Source of the DNA: Duodenibacillus sp.
GTDB taxonomy: Bacteria > Pseudomonadota > Gammaproteobacteria > Burkholderiales > Burkholderiaceae_F
Assembly (NCBI GenBank): GCA_017628205.1
Contig: JAGBZO010000021.1
Location: 1 to 59,944, forward strand
DNA: 59,944 nucleotides
Direction: 5' to 3'
The notes under the pieces were generated by a model, which saw nothing but the letters and a program-made list of their open reading frames with translations, did no database searches and had not been told where the DNA came from. Below, piece after piece: positions 25,636-35,451 of the stretch (its first letter is position 1; each line of letters opens with the position of its first letter). The translations under genes were made by a program, and so were the position numbers.

Positions 25636-26265
25636 ATGCATTTGTCGCCTATGCAGCGTGAAAAGTTGGTGACGATCGTACGTCGCGGCGTGATGGCCGT
25701 CGTCTATTGCGGGCTGTTCTTTGCCTCGGCCATCGGCGTCATGATCATCAGTCGGAGTTTCCCGTTGCCGATCGAGAATTGGATCGAGATCTATCAGGAG
25801 ATCTTGTTGCTCGTCTGCGCCGGCGTTTTTTTCGGCTTGGCTCGCGGTATCGAATCGGAGCGGGGCGGGTTGTTGTTGATCGGCGGTTTTTTCGCTTCTT
25901 TGTTGATTCGTGAGATGGACGCGGTGTTCGACGTCGTTCATCACAGCTTTTGGCAGGTGATCCTCTTGGCGTTTTGGGCAATGCTCGCCGTCGGGGTTCG
26001 ACGCGCCGGCCTGTCCTCGAGCATCGAAGGCGTCCATCGCTTCGTTGCCGCCCATCAATTTTTACTGATGTGCGTGGGTGTGGCCATGGTTCTCGTGTTC
26101 TCGCGCATGTTCGGAGCGCATTGGCTCTGGAGCTTGTACGTCGATCACTCTCCGTCTTTCCATACGGCCAAGCGCCTGGCCGAAGAAGCGCTTGAATTGC
26201 TCGGCTATCTGTTGTGCGTGACGGCGGCGATCGGTTATACGTTCGAGCGACGCGACGACAACTGA
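25636..26265 (+). CDS. Unknown integral membrane protein
   Basis: Not recognised as a named family. The 209 residues have about six hydrophobic segments: VMAVVYCGLFFASAIGVMII, IYQEILLLVCAGVFFGLA, GGLLLIGGFFASLLI, FWQVILLAFWAMLAVGV, FLLMCVGVAMVLVFS and LELLGYLLCVTAAIGYTF. The acidic loop REMDAVFDVVHH and the C-terminal HTAKRLAEEALE helix hold charged residues that could be functional. GGAGG precedes the start. It is divergent from the acyl-CoA synthetase, with a palindrome in between. Confidence 0.8.
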   Translation: MHLSPMQREKLVTIVRRGVMAVVYCGLFFASAIGVMIISRSFPLPIENWIEIYQEILLLVCAGVFFGLARGIESERGGLLLIGGFFASLLIREMDAVFDVVHHSFWQVILLAFWAMLAVGVRRAGLSSSIEGVHRFVAAHQFLLMCVGVAMVLVFSRMFGAHWLWSLYVDHSPSFHTAKRLAEEALELLGYLLCVTAAIGYTFERRDDN

Positions 26266-26347
26266 GAATCCGACGACGCAAAGACAACATAACGGGCGGT
26301 TGAGGAACACTCAATCGCCCGTTGTGTCTTCGATCGGTTCGCCCGCG

Positions 26348-27133
26348 TCAAGCCATGACGACGACCGGTTCGTTTTGAGAGTTGAACGTCACCCATCCCT
26401 TTTTGGGATAAACGACGCCGTCGATTTCCCAGTCGGGGATCACGGTACGAACGATCGAACCGTGTTTGTGCGTGGCGGGTCGGTGCGTGTGGCCGTGAAT
26501 GACGTAGCGGCAACCGTAACGCGCACAGTCCGATTCCACCGCCGCGTCGACGACGTCCATCATGGCGCGCGTTTTTTCCGTTTTACCCGCGGTCGATTGG
26601 CTGCGGGCGTTCTTCGCCCACTCGATGCGCTCGGGTACCGTCATAGCCAACGCTTTTTTCTGAAAATCCAGGTCGCGCAACATGGCGCGAAACTGCTGAT
26701 AGTCCTCGTCCAGCGTGCACCACTCGTCGCCGTGCGACAGAAGCACGCGCGTGCCATTGACATCGATAACCGCCGGCGTCGCGAGCAACGTGGCCCCGCA
26801 ACTGGCGGCAAAGTCTTCGCCCAACATCACGTCGCGGTTGCCCTGCATGATGTAGACGCGATGCCCCTTGTCGACGTAGGCTTTGACGGCTTTGACAAAC
26901 GGCTTGGCCGGAGCGGCCGCATCGTCGCCGATCCAATACTCGAAAATGTCGCCGACCAGGAATAGCTCGTCGTACTGCAACGCCGTCGTTTTCAAAAATC
27001 GCAAAAAAGCCAGCACGGTGCGCCATTTTTTCCCGGTCAGATGAATGTCCGAGACAAAAATAGGCCGACGAACAGGGGGGATCTCGCGAACCCCGCTGAT
27101 CGTCGGCGGCTTAAGCTGAAGCGTCTGAGACAA
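26348..27133 (-). CDS. lpxH: UDP-2,3-diacylglucosamine diphosphatase LpxH
   Basis: Cleaves UDP-diacylglucosamine to lipid X in lipid A synthesis, at the inner membrane surface. The calcineurin-like metal motifs are all present: FVSDIHL, VGDIFEYWIGDD, QGNRDVML, LSHGDEWCTLD and VIHGHTHRP. At 261 residues it is close to the usual 240-260. It is evidence for a Gram-negative envelope. The gene starts close behind ppiB in the same direction, so a shared transcript is likely. Confidence 0.93.
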   Translation of the reverse strand: MSQTLQLKPPTISGVREIPPVRRPIFVSDIHLTGKKWRTVLAFLRFLKTTALQYDELFLVGDIFEYWIGDDAAAPAKPFVKAVKAYVDKGHRVYIMQGNRDVMLGEDFAASCGATLLATPAVIDVNGTRVLLSHGDEWCTLDEDYQQFRAMLRDLDFQKKALAMTVPERIEWAKNARSQSTAGKTEKTRAMMDVVDAAVESDCARYGCRYVIHGHTHRPATHKHGSIVRTVIPDWEIDGVVYPKKGWVTFNSQNEPVVVMA

Positions 27134-27144
27134 CTTCGTCGTCC

Positions 27145-27636
27145 TTATACCAGTTCGACCGTTTCCATAACGACGTCCTCGACGGGAACGTCACCGTAGA
27201 AATTGCGAGTGGCGGTGCGCACCTTGGCGATCGCGTCGATGACTTCGGTACCGGAGACGACACGACCGAACACGGCGTAACCCCAACCCTGAGCGGTGGG
27301 AGCCGTATGGTTCAAGAAGTCGTTGTCGGCCACGTTGATGAAGAACTGGCTCGTGGCGGAGTGCGGATCGGAGGTGCGAGCCATGGCGATCGTGTACTTG
27401 TCGTTCTTCAAACCGTTGCCGGCTTCGTTTTCGATCGGCTTGTGGGTTTCCTTCTGAACGAGGCCCGGTTCGAAACCGCCGCCCTGGATCATGAAACCGC
27501 GAATGACACGGTGAAAGATCGTGCCGTTGAAAAAGCCTTCCTTGACGTACTTTTCGAAGTTGGCGGCCGTCTTGGGAGCGGCGGTATGGTCCAACTCAAC
27601 TTCAAAAACGCCGAGCGTGGTCGTAAAACGAATCAT
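27145..27636 (-). CDS. ppiB: Cytoplasmic peptidyl-prolyl isomerase (cyclophilin B type)
   Basis: Cyclophilin of 163 residues without a signal peptide. Active-site residues appear in FHRVIRGFMIQGG (Arg, Phe, Gln) and ATSQFFINVADNDFL, and GYAVFGRV is the family's closing motif. It accelerates proline isomerisation during folding in the cytoplasm. It follows a periplasmic paralogue and precedes lpxH, a common neighbourhood in Betaproteobacteria. Confidence 0.95.
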   Translation of the reverse strand: MIRFTTTLGVFEVELDHTAAPKTAANFEKYVKEGFFNGTIFHRVIRGFMIQGGGFEPGLVQKETHKPIENEAGNGLKNDKYTIAMARTSDPHSATSQFFINVADNDFLNHTAPTAQGWGYAVFGRVVSGTEVIDAIAKVRTATRNFYGDVPVEDVVMETVELV

Positions 27637-27684
27637 TTTGAATCCTTTTATTTGTTAAAGCGCTGACAGTGTACCCGAAATCGG

Positions 27685-28275
27685 TCAAGGCATTACGGTC
27701 ACGGATTGAATTTTTACGGTCTCGACGGGTACGTCGCGATGGCCGCTTTTGATGGTCGTCTGTACGGCGCCGATTTTGTCAACCACGTTCATGCCCTTGA
27801 CAACGCGACCGAAAACCGCGTAACCCCAACCGTCTCGCGCATTCTTGGCATCGAGAAAATCGTTGTCCACCAAATTGATGAAGAACTGGCTCGAAGCCGA
27901 ATGCGGTTCGGAAGTGCGGGCCATGGCAATGGTGCCTCGGCGATTGGACAGACCGTTGCGAGCTTCGTTCACAATGGGAGCTTGGGCGTCCTTTTGGCGC
28001 ATGTTTTCGTCAAAACCGCCGCCCTGAATCATGAAGCCGTCGATGACGCGGTGGAAAATCAGATTGTCGAAAAAGCCGCTCTTGGCGTACTTGACGAAGT
28101 TGGCGACCGTAACGGGCGCCGCTTTGGCGTCCAAACGCAATTGAATGTCGCCGTGAGAGGTTTTCATCAAGACGTTGACGTCGTTGATGGACGCGGCAAG
28201 GGCGGAGCCGGCGCCCAAAGTGACGGCGGCGACGCCTGCGAGCACACCCAAACGAATGCGGGAAGAAAAGTTCAT
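27685..28275 (-). CDS. ppiA: Periplasmic peptidyl-prolyl isomerase (cyclophilin A type)
   Basis: Cyclophilin of 196 residues with a cleavable signal peptide ([20 protein letters not shown], then SINDVN). The catalytic segment [14 protein letters not shown] and [16 protein letters not shown] are intact. It is the exported paralogue of the neighbouring ppiB. The shared sequence and tandem order suggest duplication. The gene lies 15 bases after the TPR protein gene, implying one transcript. Confidence 0.94.
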   Translation of the reverse strand: MNFSSRIRLGVLAGVAAVTLGAGSALAASINDVNVLMKTSHGDIQLRLDAKAAPVTVANFVKYAKSGFFDNLIFHRVIDGFMIQGGGFDENMRQKDAQAPIVNEARNGLSNRRGTIAMARTSEPHSASSQFFINLVDNDFLDAKNARDGWGYAVFGRVVKGMNVVDKIGAVQTTIKSGHRDVPVETVKIQSVTVMP

Positions 28276-28290
28276 GTCGGAGCCTTTGCG

Positions 28291-28836
28291 TTACTGTTTC
28301 AAAAGACGATTGACGGCGTCAAGCTTGGGTTCGACCGAAGCGGCGCCGTAGCGTTTGGCGTTCTGGTAGGCCTGCTTGGCGCGTACCAAATAAAGGTTGC
28401 CCATGTTGGCCCAGGCAACGGCGAAGTCGGGGCGAATGGAGAGCGCTCGAGAGAGCATGTCGTGGGCTTTTTCCAACTCGCCCTGAGAGGAATAGATGAC
28501 GGCCAAATTGTTGTAGGGTTCCGCTATTTCGGGATAGCGGGCGACAAACGCCTCGAAAGCGGCCTGAGCGCGAGCGGTTTCACCGAGCCCCTCGTAAATG
28601 ACGGCGCGTTGAAAAAGCATTTGAACGGACAGGGGATTGCGCTTGAGGCCTTCTTCAACGATGCGTCGGGCCTTGATGAAATCCTGATCGGCGATCGCTT
28701 TGTCGATCAAATCGGGGAACTTGTCGTGGGTGATGGCGACGTTGGGCTCTTTCGGGTCGACGATATCTTGAGCCCATACGGGGGCCGCACACACGGCGAC
28801 GAGGGCAGAGCCCAGAGCAATAAGCGTTTTTTTCAT
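28291..28836 (-). CDS. Exported TPR-repeat protein
   Basis: About 181 residues with a signal peptide (IALGSALVAVCAAPVWA) and three or so tetratricopeptide repeats: NPLSVQMLFQRAVIYEGLGE, EIAEPYNNLAVIYSSQGELE and DFAVAWANMGNLYLVRAKQA. Betaproteobacterial genomes often carry this gene next to ppiA and cysS. It probably acts as a periplasmic scaffold, but its partners are unknown. Confidence 0.87.
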   Translation of the reverse strand: MKKTLIALGSALVAVCAAPVWAQDIVDPKEPNVAITHDKFPDLIDKAIADQDFIKARRIVEEGLKRNPLSVQMLFQRAVIYEGLGETARAQAAFEAFVARYPEIAEPYNNLAVIYSSQGELEKAHDMLSRALSIRPDFAVAWANMGNLYLVRAKQAYQNAKRYGAASVEPKLDAVNRLLKQ

Positions 28837-29007
28837 GAGTGGTCGAGCGTACGAAACGAATGCGATGAAGCGGACGGGGGCTTTTGCCGCGACGCAGCGG
28901 ATGAACGCGGCTTAGTCCGCTATACTTTCGGGACTATTGTAAAGAGTTTTGCCGCATTCGACGGACAAACGTCTCAAATCGAAACATTTACTTAGCTAAG
29001 AATCACC

Positions 29008-30414
29008 ATGACGCTTTCGATTTATTCGACTTTCAGTAAAGAACAAAAGCCCTTCGTGCCGGTGCATCCGGGCGAGGTTCGCATGTACGTGTGCGGCGTG
29101 ACGGTTTACGACTACACGCACATCGGTCACGGCCGCACGTTCGTCGCCTTTGACGTCGTGCGTCGCTGGCTCGAAGCGAGCGGTTACAAGGTAACGTTCG
29201 TGCGCAACGTCACCGACGTGGACGACAAGATCATTCGTCGCGCGGCCGAGCGCAACGTCTCGACGACCGATTTGACCAATGAGTTCACGCGCGCCATGCA
29301 AGAAGACATGATCAGTCTCGGTTGCCTGGCTCCGACGCACGAACCGCGCGCCACCGAGTTCATCCCGCAGATGCTCGATTTGGTCTCCATGCTTGAAGAA
29401 AAGGGCTTGGCTTACAAGACGGCCGACGGCGACGTCGATTACAGCGTTCGCTCTTTCAAGCCCTACGGCAAGCTCTCCGGTCGCAGTATCGACGAATTGC
29501 AGTCGGGCGCTCGCATCGGCGTGAACGATTCCAAGCGCGATCCGCTCGACTTCGTACTGTGGAAGCACGCCAAGCCGGGCGAGCCGCAGTGGGATTCGAA
29601 GTGGGGCCCCGGTCGTCCCGGTTGGCACATCGAATGCTCGGCCATGAGCCGCCACTATTTGGGCGACACCTTCGACATTCACGGCGGCGGTCCGGACTTG
29701 ATTTTCCCGCATCACGAAAATGAAATCGCGCAAAGCGAAGGCGCCACCGGCAAGACGTTTGCCAATGTTTGGATGCATTCGGGACCCTTGCGCGTACGCA
29801 ACGCCGACGGTACGGAAGAAAAGATGAGCAAGTCGCTCGGCAACTTCTGGACGATTCGCGATGCTTTGAAGCAGACCAACGCCGAATACGGCGAGGGCAA
29901 CGGCAACGAATCGCTGCGCTTCTTCATGTTGCGCAGCCAGTACCGCAGTCCGATCAGCTTTAACGCCGGGCTCATCGAAGACGCTCACAAGGGGTTGATG
30001 CGCATGTATGCGGCGCTCGACGAAGTGGAGCCCTCCGACGTCGTCATCGACTGGTCCGAGGGCTACGCCAAGCGCTTCAAGGAGGCGATGGACGACGACT
30101 TCAATACGCCGCAGGCCGTGAGCGTGCTTTTTGAATTGGTCGGTGAAATCAATCGCACGAAGGACGCCAATACCGCCGGTCTTTTGAAAGCGTTGGGCGG
30201 CATTCTCAATTTGTTGCAACGCGATCCCAAGACGTTCCTCAAGGGCGCTCCGGTCGGCATGGACGAAGCGGCGATTGAAGAAAAGATCGCGCGTCGCGCC
30301 CAGGCCAAGAAAGAGCGCGATTGGGGTACGGCCGATGCGATTCGCAAGGAATTGCTCGAGGCGGGCATCGAACTGCTCGACGGCCCTCAGGGCACGACGT
30401 GGCGACGCGCGTAA
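29008..30414 (+). CDS. cysS: Cysteinyl-tRNA synthetase
   Basis: Class I aminoacyl-tRNA synthetase of 468 residues. The HIGH motif appears as [13 protein letters not shown], zinc ligands as CGVTVYDY and the WHIECSAMS segment, and the KMSKS loop as [12 protein letters not shown]. Full length, so functional. The gene opens the cysS, glycosylase, accA, tilS run. Its last codons overlap the probable GTG start of the glycosylase gene. Confidence 0.97.
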   Translation: MTLSIYSTFSKEQKPFVPVHPGEVRMYVCGVTVYDYTHIGHGRTFVAFDVVRRWLEASGYKVTFVRNVTDVDDKIIRRAAERNVSTTDLTNEFTRAMQEDMISLGCLAPTHEPRATEFIPQMLDLVSMLEEKGLAYKTADGDVDYSVRSFKPYGKLSGRSIDELQSGARIGVNDSKRDPLDFVLWKHAKPGEPQWDSKWGPGRPGWHIECSAMSRHYLGDTFDIHGGGPDLIFPHHENEIAQSEGATGKTFANVWMHSGPLRVRNADGTEEKMSKSLGNFWTIRDALKQTNAEYGEGNGNESLRFFMLRSQYRSPISFNAGLIEDAHKGLMRMYAALDEVEPSDVVIDWSEGYAKRFKEAMDDDFNTPQAVSVLFELVGEINRTKDANTAGLLKALGGILNLLQRDPKTFLKGAPVGMDEAAIEEKIARRAQAKKERDWGTADAIRKELLEAGIELLDGPQGTTWRRA

Positions 30415-31016
30415 GTTGGTGGAACCATGCCCTCGCGCATCTTGCAAACGATGCGCGATGGGTCGACTTGACGACGGCGTATGCCGACGAAGGGCTTGAC
30501 ATCGCCGACGATTTGATGACGTGTTACGTCAATGTCGTTGCCGGCCAGCAAGTCAGCGTCGTGTCGGGACGGCGTTTGGCCGACCGACTTCTCGACGCTC
30601 TGAACAAAGCGCAAGGTCTCGATCTTGCGCTTTGCCTCATCAACATGGATGAGGGCGGTCTGCGAGAATTCGGGTTTTCCCGATCAAAAGCCCTAGCCCT
30701 CAAAGGGCTTGCGCAAGGGTATGCTCAAGGCTTTGCGACGCGCGAGGCGCTTGACGACCTGTCCGACGAAGCGATTGCCGATCGACTCACCCGCATCAAA
30801 GGGATCGGTCCGTGGAGCGTTCGGATGATTTTGCTGTTCGGCCTCGGTCGTCCCGACGTCTTTCCCTCGGACGACTTGGGCGTGCGGCGCGGCATGCAAC
30901 GGCGCTTTGGTCCGGACTGTGACATGGAAGCCACAGCTCGGACATGCAGTCCCTATCGCAGTGCCGTGACGTGGTTGCTCTGGCGCACGCAAACACAAAC
31001 TCCTGTACAGTATTAA
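30399..31016 (+). CDS. DNA-3-methyladenine glycosylase II-like (AlkA-type, HhH-GPD)
   Basis: Base-excision repair enzyme for alkylated bases. From the GTG at 30399 it is about 205 residues, shorter than E. coli AlkA because the N-terminal TBP-like domain is absent. The helix-hairpin-helix [18 protein letters not shown] and the catalytic Asp in [12 protein letters not shown] are present. The start overlaps cysS by 16 bases and has only a weak ribosome-binding site; an upstream start at 30321 in this frame would lie deep inside cysS and is less likely. Confidence 0.85.
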   Translation: MATRVSWWNHALAHLANDARWVDLTTAYADEGLDIADDLMTCYVNVVAGQQVSVVSGRRLADRLLDALNKAQGLDLALCLINMDEGGLREFGFSRSKALALKGLAQGYAQGFATREALDDLSDEAIADRLTRIKGIGPWSVRMILLFGLGRPDVFPSDDLGVRRGMQRRFGPDCDMEATARTCSPYRSAVTWLLWRTQTQTPVQY

Positions 31017-31045
31017 GACTATCTTGAATCGAAAGGCATACGCAT

Positions 31046-32134
31046 ATGGCCAAAGCGGTTTTTCTTGAATTTGAAAAAGAACTCGGCGAGATCGCCGGCA
31101 AGATCGACGCACTCGAAACGGTGGCTCTCGAAACGGGCACCAATCCTCGCAGCGAAATCGCGCGTTTGGAGCGCGAATTGGTGCAACGAACGGCCGAACT
31201 CTATGCCGAACTGACGCCTTGGCAGTGCTCGTTGGTGGCACGCCATCCCAACCGTCCGTACACGATGGACTACATCAACTCGATCTTCGAAGACTTCACC
31301 GAATTGCACGGCGATCGAGTGTATGCGGACGACGAATCGATCGTCGGCGGCTTGGCTCGCTTGGGACAGTACTCGGTCATGGTGATCGGTCATCAAAAAG
31401 GCCGCGACACGCGCGAACGCACCCGTCGCAATTTCGGCATGAGCCGTCCTGAGGGCTATCGCAAGGCGTTGCGCCTGATGAAACTTGCCGAAAAATTCAA
31501 TCTGCCCGTCTTTACGTTCGTCGATACGCCCGGGGCCTATCCCGGTATCGGCGCCGAAGAGCGCAACCAGTCCGAAGCCATCGGCCGCAATTTGTTTGAA
31601 CTGAGCAAGTTGCGCGTTCCCGTGATCAGCACGATCATCGGCGAAGGCGGTTCGGGCGGCGCTTTGGCCATTGCCGTTGCCGACGTCGTGATGATGTTGC
31701 AGTATTCGACCTATTCGGTCATCAGTCCCGAAGGCTGCGCCTCCATTTTGTGGAAGGACGCCGGCAAGGCGAGCACGGCCGCCGAAGCGCTTGGTTTGAC
31801 GGCCGACACGCTGTTGCAGCTGGGATTGGTCGACAAAGTGGTGTCCGAACCCTTGGGCGGGGCCCACCGCGATCCCCGTCTGATGGCTTCCACCCTCAAG
31901 AAGGCTTTGATCGACCAGTTGCGCGCCATGCTCGCGCTGCCCGTCGACGAGTTGCTCGAACGCCGTTTGAGCCGCTTGATGAATTACGGTCGTTACGCCA
32001 TTGACGAAAATCTCGTCAAACAGCCCGAGCCCGCCCCCGCGCCGGCCATTGAAGACGCCGCCATCGTGAGCGAAAACGCGGAGCCGGAAACGATCGACGA
32101 AAAGGCCGAACCCAAGAGCGAGGACAAAGTCTGA
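31046..32134 (+). CDS. accA: Acetyl-CoA carboxylase carboxyltransferase subunit alpha
   Basis: Forms malonyl-CoA with AccD in fatty acid synthesis. The carboxyltransferase core is seen in [34 protein letters not shown] and [12 protein letters not shown]. At 362 residues it exceeds the usual 315-320 by a C-terminal tail rich in Pro, Ala and Glu ([14 protein letters not shown]). The tail is probably disordered. Gene order before tilS is typical of Burkholderiales. Confidence 0.97.
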   Translation: MAKAVFLEFEKELGEIAGKIDALETVALETGTNPRSEIARLERELVQRTAELYAELTPWQCSLVARHPNRPYTMDYINSIFEDFTELHGDRVYADDESIVGGLARLGQYSVMVIGHQKGRDTRERTRRNFGMSRPEGYRKALRLMKLAEKFNLPVFTFVDTPGAYPGIGAEERNQSEAIGRNLFELSKLRVPVISTIIGEGGSGGALAIAVADVVMMLQYSTYSVISPEGCASILWKDAGKASTAAEALGLTADTLLQLGLVDKVVSEPLGGAHRDPRLMASTLKKALIDQLRAMLALPVDELLERRLSRLMNYGRYAIDENLVKQPEPAPAPAIEDAAIVSENAEPETIDEKAEPKSEDKV

Positions 32135-32152
32135 TCCTTGTAAAGGAGCATC

Positions 32153-33655
32153 ATGAGCTCGTCCGATCCCCAACGTACCGCCAAACCGCGTCGCCCGAAC
32201 AAAACGGCCGAATTAACGGCCTGCGTCTCGCACGTGGTCGAATTGATTGCCGAACGTCGGGCGGCCAACCCGTCCGACGTCTTCGTGCTCGAACCGGTCA
32301 ATCCCGTGCGCATTATCGTGGCGTACTCGGGAGGTCGCGACTCGACCGCGTTGGTCGATATTTTGGCAAAACTCTTTCACAAGCGACATCAAACCGCGAT
32401 CGACGAGATCACCGTGGTGCATGTCAATCACGGTCTGTCGAAAAACGCCGAAAGTTGGGTCGAGCACGCTCGTCTCATGTGTGAAAAATGGCGCCTGCCG
32501 CTGGTGGTGGAAAAGGTCTACGTCAACAAAAATGCGGGGCAGGGGATTGAAGCGGCCGCTCGAGAAGCGCGCTACAAGGCGCTGGTCAAAGTCGCCAAAG
32601 CCCAAAAAGCCGACGTCATTATGACGGGGCATCACCAGGACGATCGCCTCGAGACGTTCTTGATTCAGTGGATGCGAGGCGCCGGTCCCGAAGGGCTGGC
32701 CGCCATGAGCCCGGTTCGTCCGATGGAAACGGCGCCCTTGTCCAGTCGCCTGGTGTTGGCTCGTCCTTGGATCGACGTGCCCCGCGGTTGGATCGAAGCC
32801 TACGCCGAGCGAGCCAAACTGGCGTGGATCGAAGACGAATCGAACGCCGACACGCGGTTTTTGCGCAATTTGATTCGCAACGACATCCTTCCGAAGCTCG
32901 ATGAAACGCGTCCCGGCTGGCGTCAGGCGGCGGCGCGTTCCATCGGTCTCGTGGCCCAAAGCGCCGACATCATGCGCAGTGTCGGGGGTGAAGACGTGGA
33001 AAGTTGTCGTGCGGACATCCCTCACGCGTTGATCATCGCCAAACTCTTGATGTTGCCTCTCGTGCGTCAAGCGCTTTGTCTTCGCAGCTGGTTGCAAAGC
33101 GAAGGCGTTCGCGCGCCGAGCAAAGCGCGTTTGCTCGATTGTTTGCGTCAGGTTCGAGAAACGCATACGGACTCGCGTCTGTCGATACGTATTGACGGTC
33201 GCGAAATTCGCCGTTGGGGCGCCAATCTCGTGTTGCGCGATGTCGAGCCGGCCGCTCGGGATCATCCTCGCGACATGACGATCGTTTGGGATGGTTCCCC
33301 GGAAATCGGACTGGGTCTTTGGGGCGGCGTTCTCAAGTTCGTTCCGTGCCAACCCGAGGAAGACGGTTTTGACGCGGCCAAGGTGCGTTCCGGCGTATTG
33401 CAGGTCAAGGCCCGAAAAGGGGGAGAAAAAATCAAACTGTATCGGTTGCGTCCGAGCCGCAATCTAAAACACTTGTATCAAGCGGCCAATATCCCCTCGT
33501 TCGAGCGCAGTGCGTTGCCGCTCGTATGGCTTGACGGCGAACTTATCTTTGCCGCCGGACTCGGGGCGGAGGTGAGGGCTCTTGCCGACAAGGATTTGGT
33601 GCCCGAACGCGTCAAATTGATGTGGGTTCCGGACAAGCCGTTGTTGGGACTTTGA
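32153..33655 (+). CDS. tilS: tRNA(Ile)-lysidine synthetase TilS
   Basis: Modifies C34 of tRNA-Ile(CAU) to lysidine so that it reads AUA. The PP-loop ATPase motif VAYSGGRDSTALVD lies near residue 55, with VHVNHGLSKNAESW and TGHHQDDRLETFL downstream. About 500 residues with the C-terminal substrate domains. AAGGAGC precedes the ATG. A terminator follows. Confidence 0.95.
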   Translation: MSSSDPQRTAKPRRPNKTAELTACVSHVVELIAERRAANPSDVFVLEPVNPVRIIVAYSGGRDSTALVDILAKLFHKRHQTAIDEITVVHVNHGLSKNAESWVEHARLMCEKWRLPLVVEKVYVNKNAGQGIEAAAREARYKALVKVAKAQKADVIMTGHHQDDRLETFLIQWMRGAGPEGLAAMSPVRPMETAPLSSRLVLARPWIDVPRGWIEAYAERAKLAWIEDESNADTRFLRNLIRNDILPKLDETRPGWRQAAARSIGLVAQSADIMRSVGGEDVESCRADIPHALIIAKLLMLPLVRQALCLRSWLQSEGVRAPSKARLLDCLRQVRETHTDSRLSIRIDGREIRRWGANLVLRDVEPAARDHPRDMTIVWDGSPEIGLGLWGGVLKFVPCQPEEDGFDAAKVRSGVLQVKARKGGEKIKLYRLRPSRNLKHLYQAANIPSFERSALPLVWLDGELIFAAGLGAEVRALADKDLVPERVKLMWVPDKPLLGL

Positions 33656-33670
33656 GTGAAAAGTGAACCG

Positions 33671-33699
33671 AAAGGCGTCGAGCGATCGACGCCTTTTTT
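33671..33699 (+). terminator. Terminator after tilS
   Basis: AGGCGTCGA...TCGACGCCT hairpin followed by TTTTTT, 16 bases after the tilS stop. Confidence 0.9.
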
Positions 33700-33842
33700 G
33701 CTTTCTAAGTAATCGGTTGTAGGGAGTCAGTCCTAGTGCAGTCAACCATAGTCAGGGGTTGATGAGATTTACGGGATTACACCTGATTTTTTCCCTAAAA
33801 CTGAGGGAGAATACCGTGACTAAAAAAAACAGGAGATCCCTC

Positions 33843-35213
33843 ATGCAGGAGTTAACTTCGATCGTCTCGTCCATTAACAGCGTTTTGTGGGGGCCGTATT
33901 GCCTCATTCCGTTGTTGGTGGGCTCCGGTCTTTATTTCTCTATCCGCCTGAAGTTCGTTCAGGTCAAACGCTTTGTCATGGCGTTCCGTTACGTGCTTGA
34001 AACCATTAGCCTCGCGGGCAAGAAGGCCGACCATACCGGGATGAGTTCCTTCCAGTCGTTGGCCACCGCCGTCGCCGCTCAGGTGGGTACCGGTAACTTG
34101 GCCGGCGTCGCAACCGCCATCGCCATGGGTGGTCCGGGCGCCATCTTCTGGATGTGGATCGCCGCGCTCTTCGGTATGGCCACGATCTTCGTGGAAGCCG
34201 TTTTGGCTCAGTTGTATCGCACCCAGGACAAGAAGGGGCACGTCACGGGCGGTCCGGCCTACTACATTCAGAACGGTCTCAAGAGCAAGGGCTTGGCCGT
34301 ATTCTTCGCCGTCGCCATCATCATCGCCTTGGGTTTCATCGGCAACATGGTTCAGTCGAACTCCATCGCCGCCGCTTTTGACAAGGCATGGGGCATTCCC
34401 GCTCCCGTCGTCGGTATCGTGATGGCCGCTTTGGCCGGCTTCGTTTTCATCGGCGGTATCGGTCGCATCGCTTCGACCACTGAAAAACTCGTTCCGTTGA
34501 TGGCCGTGTTCTATCTGGTCGGCGGTTTGATCGTTTGCATCAGCTACTGGGACGGCATTCTCCCCGCATTCAAGATGATCTTCGTCGGCGCGTTCGACCC
34601 GGCAGCCGCCACCGGCGGTGTGGTTGGCGCCAGCATTAAGGAAGCCATTCGCTATGGTGTCGCTCGCGGTTTGTTCTCGAATGAAGCCGGTATGGGGTCC
34701 ACCCCGCACGCTCATGCCATGGCTCGCGTCAAGTACCCCGCACAGCAAGGTTTCGTGGCGATGGTCGGCGTCTTCTTCGACACCTTCATCGTGTTGAACA
34801 TGACCGCCATGGTGATCCTGGCGACGGGCGCCTTGGACGGCACTCGTACGGGTATCGAACTGACGCAGTATGCGTTCGAACTCGGCTTCGGTACCTTGGG
34901 TCTGAGTTTCGTCGCGATTTGCTTGTTCTTCTTCGCGTTCTCCACCATCATCGGTTGGTACTTCTTTGCCGAACAGAACGTCAAGTACCTCTTCGGTAAC
35001 CGCGCCGTCCTGCCGTATCAGCTCATCGTCGTATTGTTCGTCTTCCTCGGTTCTCTGTTGCAGGTGAACTTGGTTTGGGAATTGGCCGACATGTTCAACG
35101 GCTTGATGGTATTGCCCAACTTGATCGCTCTTCTGGCTTTGTATAAGTTGGCCGGCAAGGCGCTCGAAGACTACGAGGGCATCTATGACGCCAAGCACGG
35201 TCATCACTTTTAA
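33843..35213 (+). CDS. Sodium:alanine/glycine symporter (AGCS family), copy 1
   Basis: Inner-membrane amino acid carrier of about 456 residues and roughly ten to eleven transmembrane segments. AGCS motifs include MSSFQSLATAVAAQVGTGNL and GGPGAIFWMWIAALFGMATI, with RYGVARGLFSNEAGMGSTP near residue 280. The ATG at 33843 has AGGAG upstream; the frame is open further 5' but without a site. It is followed by a close paralogue. The substrate (alanine, glycine or other) is not decided by sequence. Confidence 0.94.
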   Translation: MQELTSIVSSINSVLWGPYCLIPLLVGSGLYFSIRLKFVQVKRFVMAFRYVLETISLAGKKADHTGMSSFQSLATAVAAQVGTGNLAGVATAIAMGGPGAIFWMWIAALFGMATIFVEAVLAQLYRTQDKKGHVTGGPAYYIQNGLKSKGLAVFFAVAIIIALGFIGNMVQSNSIAAAFDKAWGIPAPVVGIVMAALAGFVFIGGIGRIASTTEKLVPLMAVFYLVGGLIVCISYWDGILPAFKMIFVGAFDPAAATGGVVGASIKEAIRYGVARGLFSNEAGMGSTPHAHAMARVKYPAQQGFVAMVGVFFDTFIVLNMTAMVILATGALDGTRTGIELTQYAFELGFGTLGLSFVAICLFFFAFSTIIGWYFFAEQNVKYLFGNRAVLPYQLIVVLFVFLGSLLQVNLVWELADMFNGLMVLPNLIALLALYKLAGKALEDYEGIYDAKHGHHF

Positions 35214-35268
35214 ATTTTGAATTTTGAACCGTGTCGGACGGACGCCGAGAAGTCCGTCCCCAACCAAT

Positions 35269-35308
35269 CGATCCCGTCGACCATCGGTGCGACGGGATCG
35301 TTTTTTTT
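35269..35308 (+). terminator. Terminator between the two AGCS genes
   Basis: An 11-base stem (CGATCCCGTCG / CGACGGGATCG) is followed by eight T. A second small hairpin (GGACGGAC / GTCCGTCC) lies just before it. Confidence 0.92.
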
Positions 35309-35451
35309 GAGCTCGATCGATCGGAAGGAAAACGAAAAGGTGACGAAAGCGCGTTTTTTTCAGTCTCTTTTTGAATGTCTACTGGAAAACTTCATGCGTT
35401 TTGTTGCAAAATAACGGACTTTATTTTCGTATCCGTCATTGGGGTTTATTC

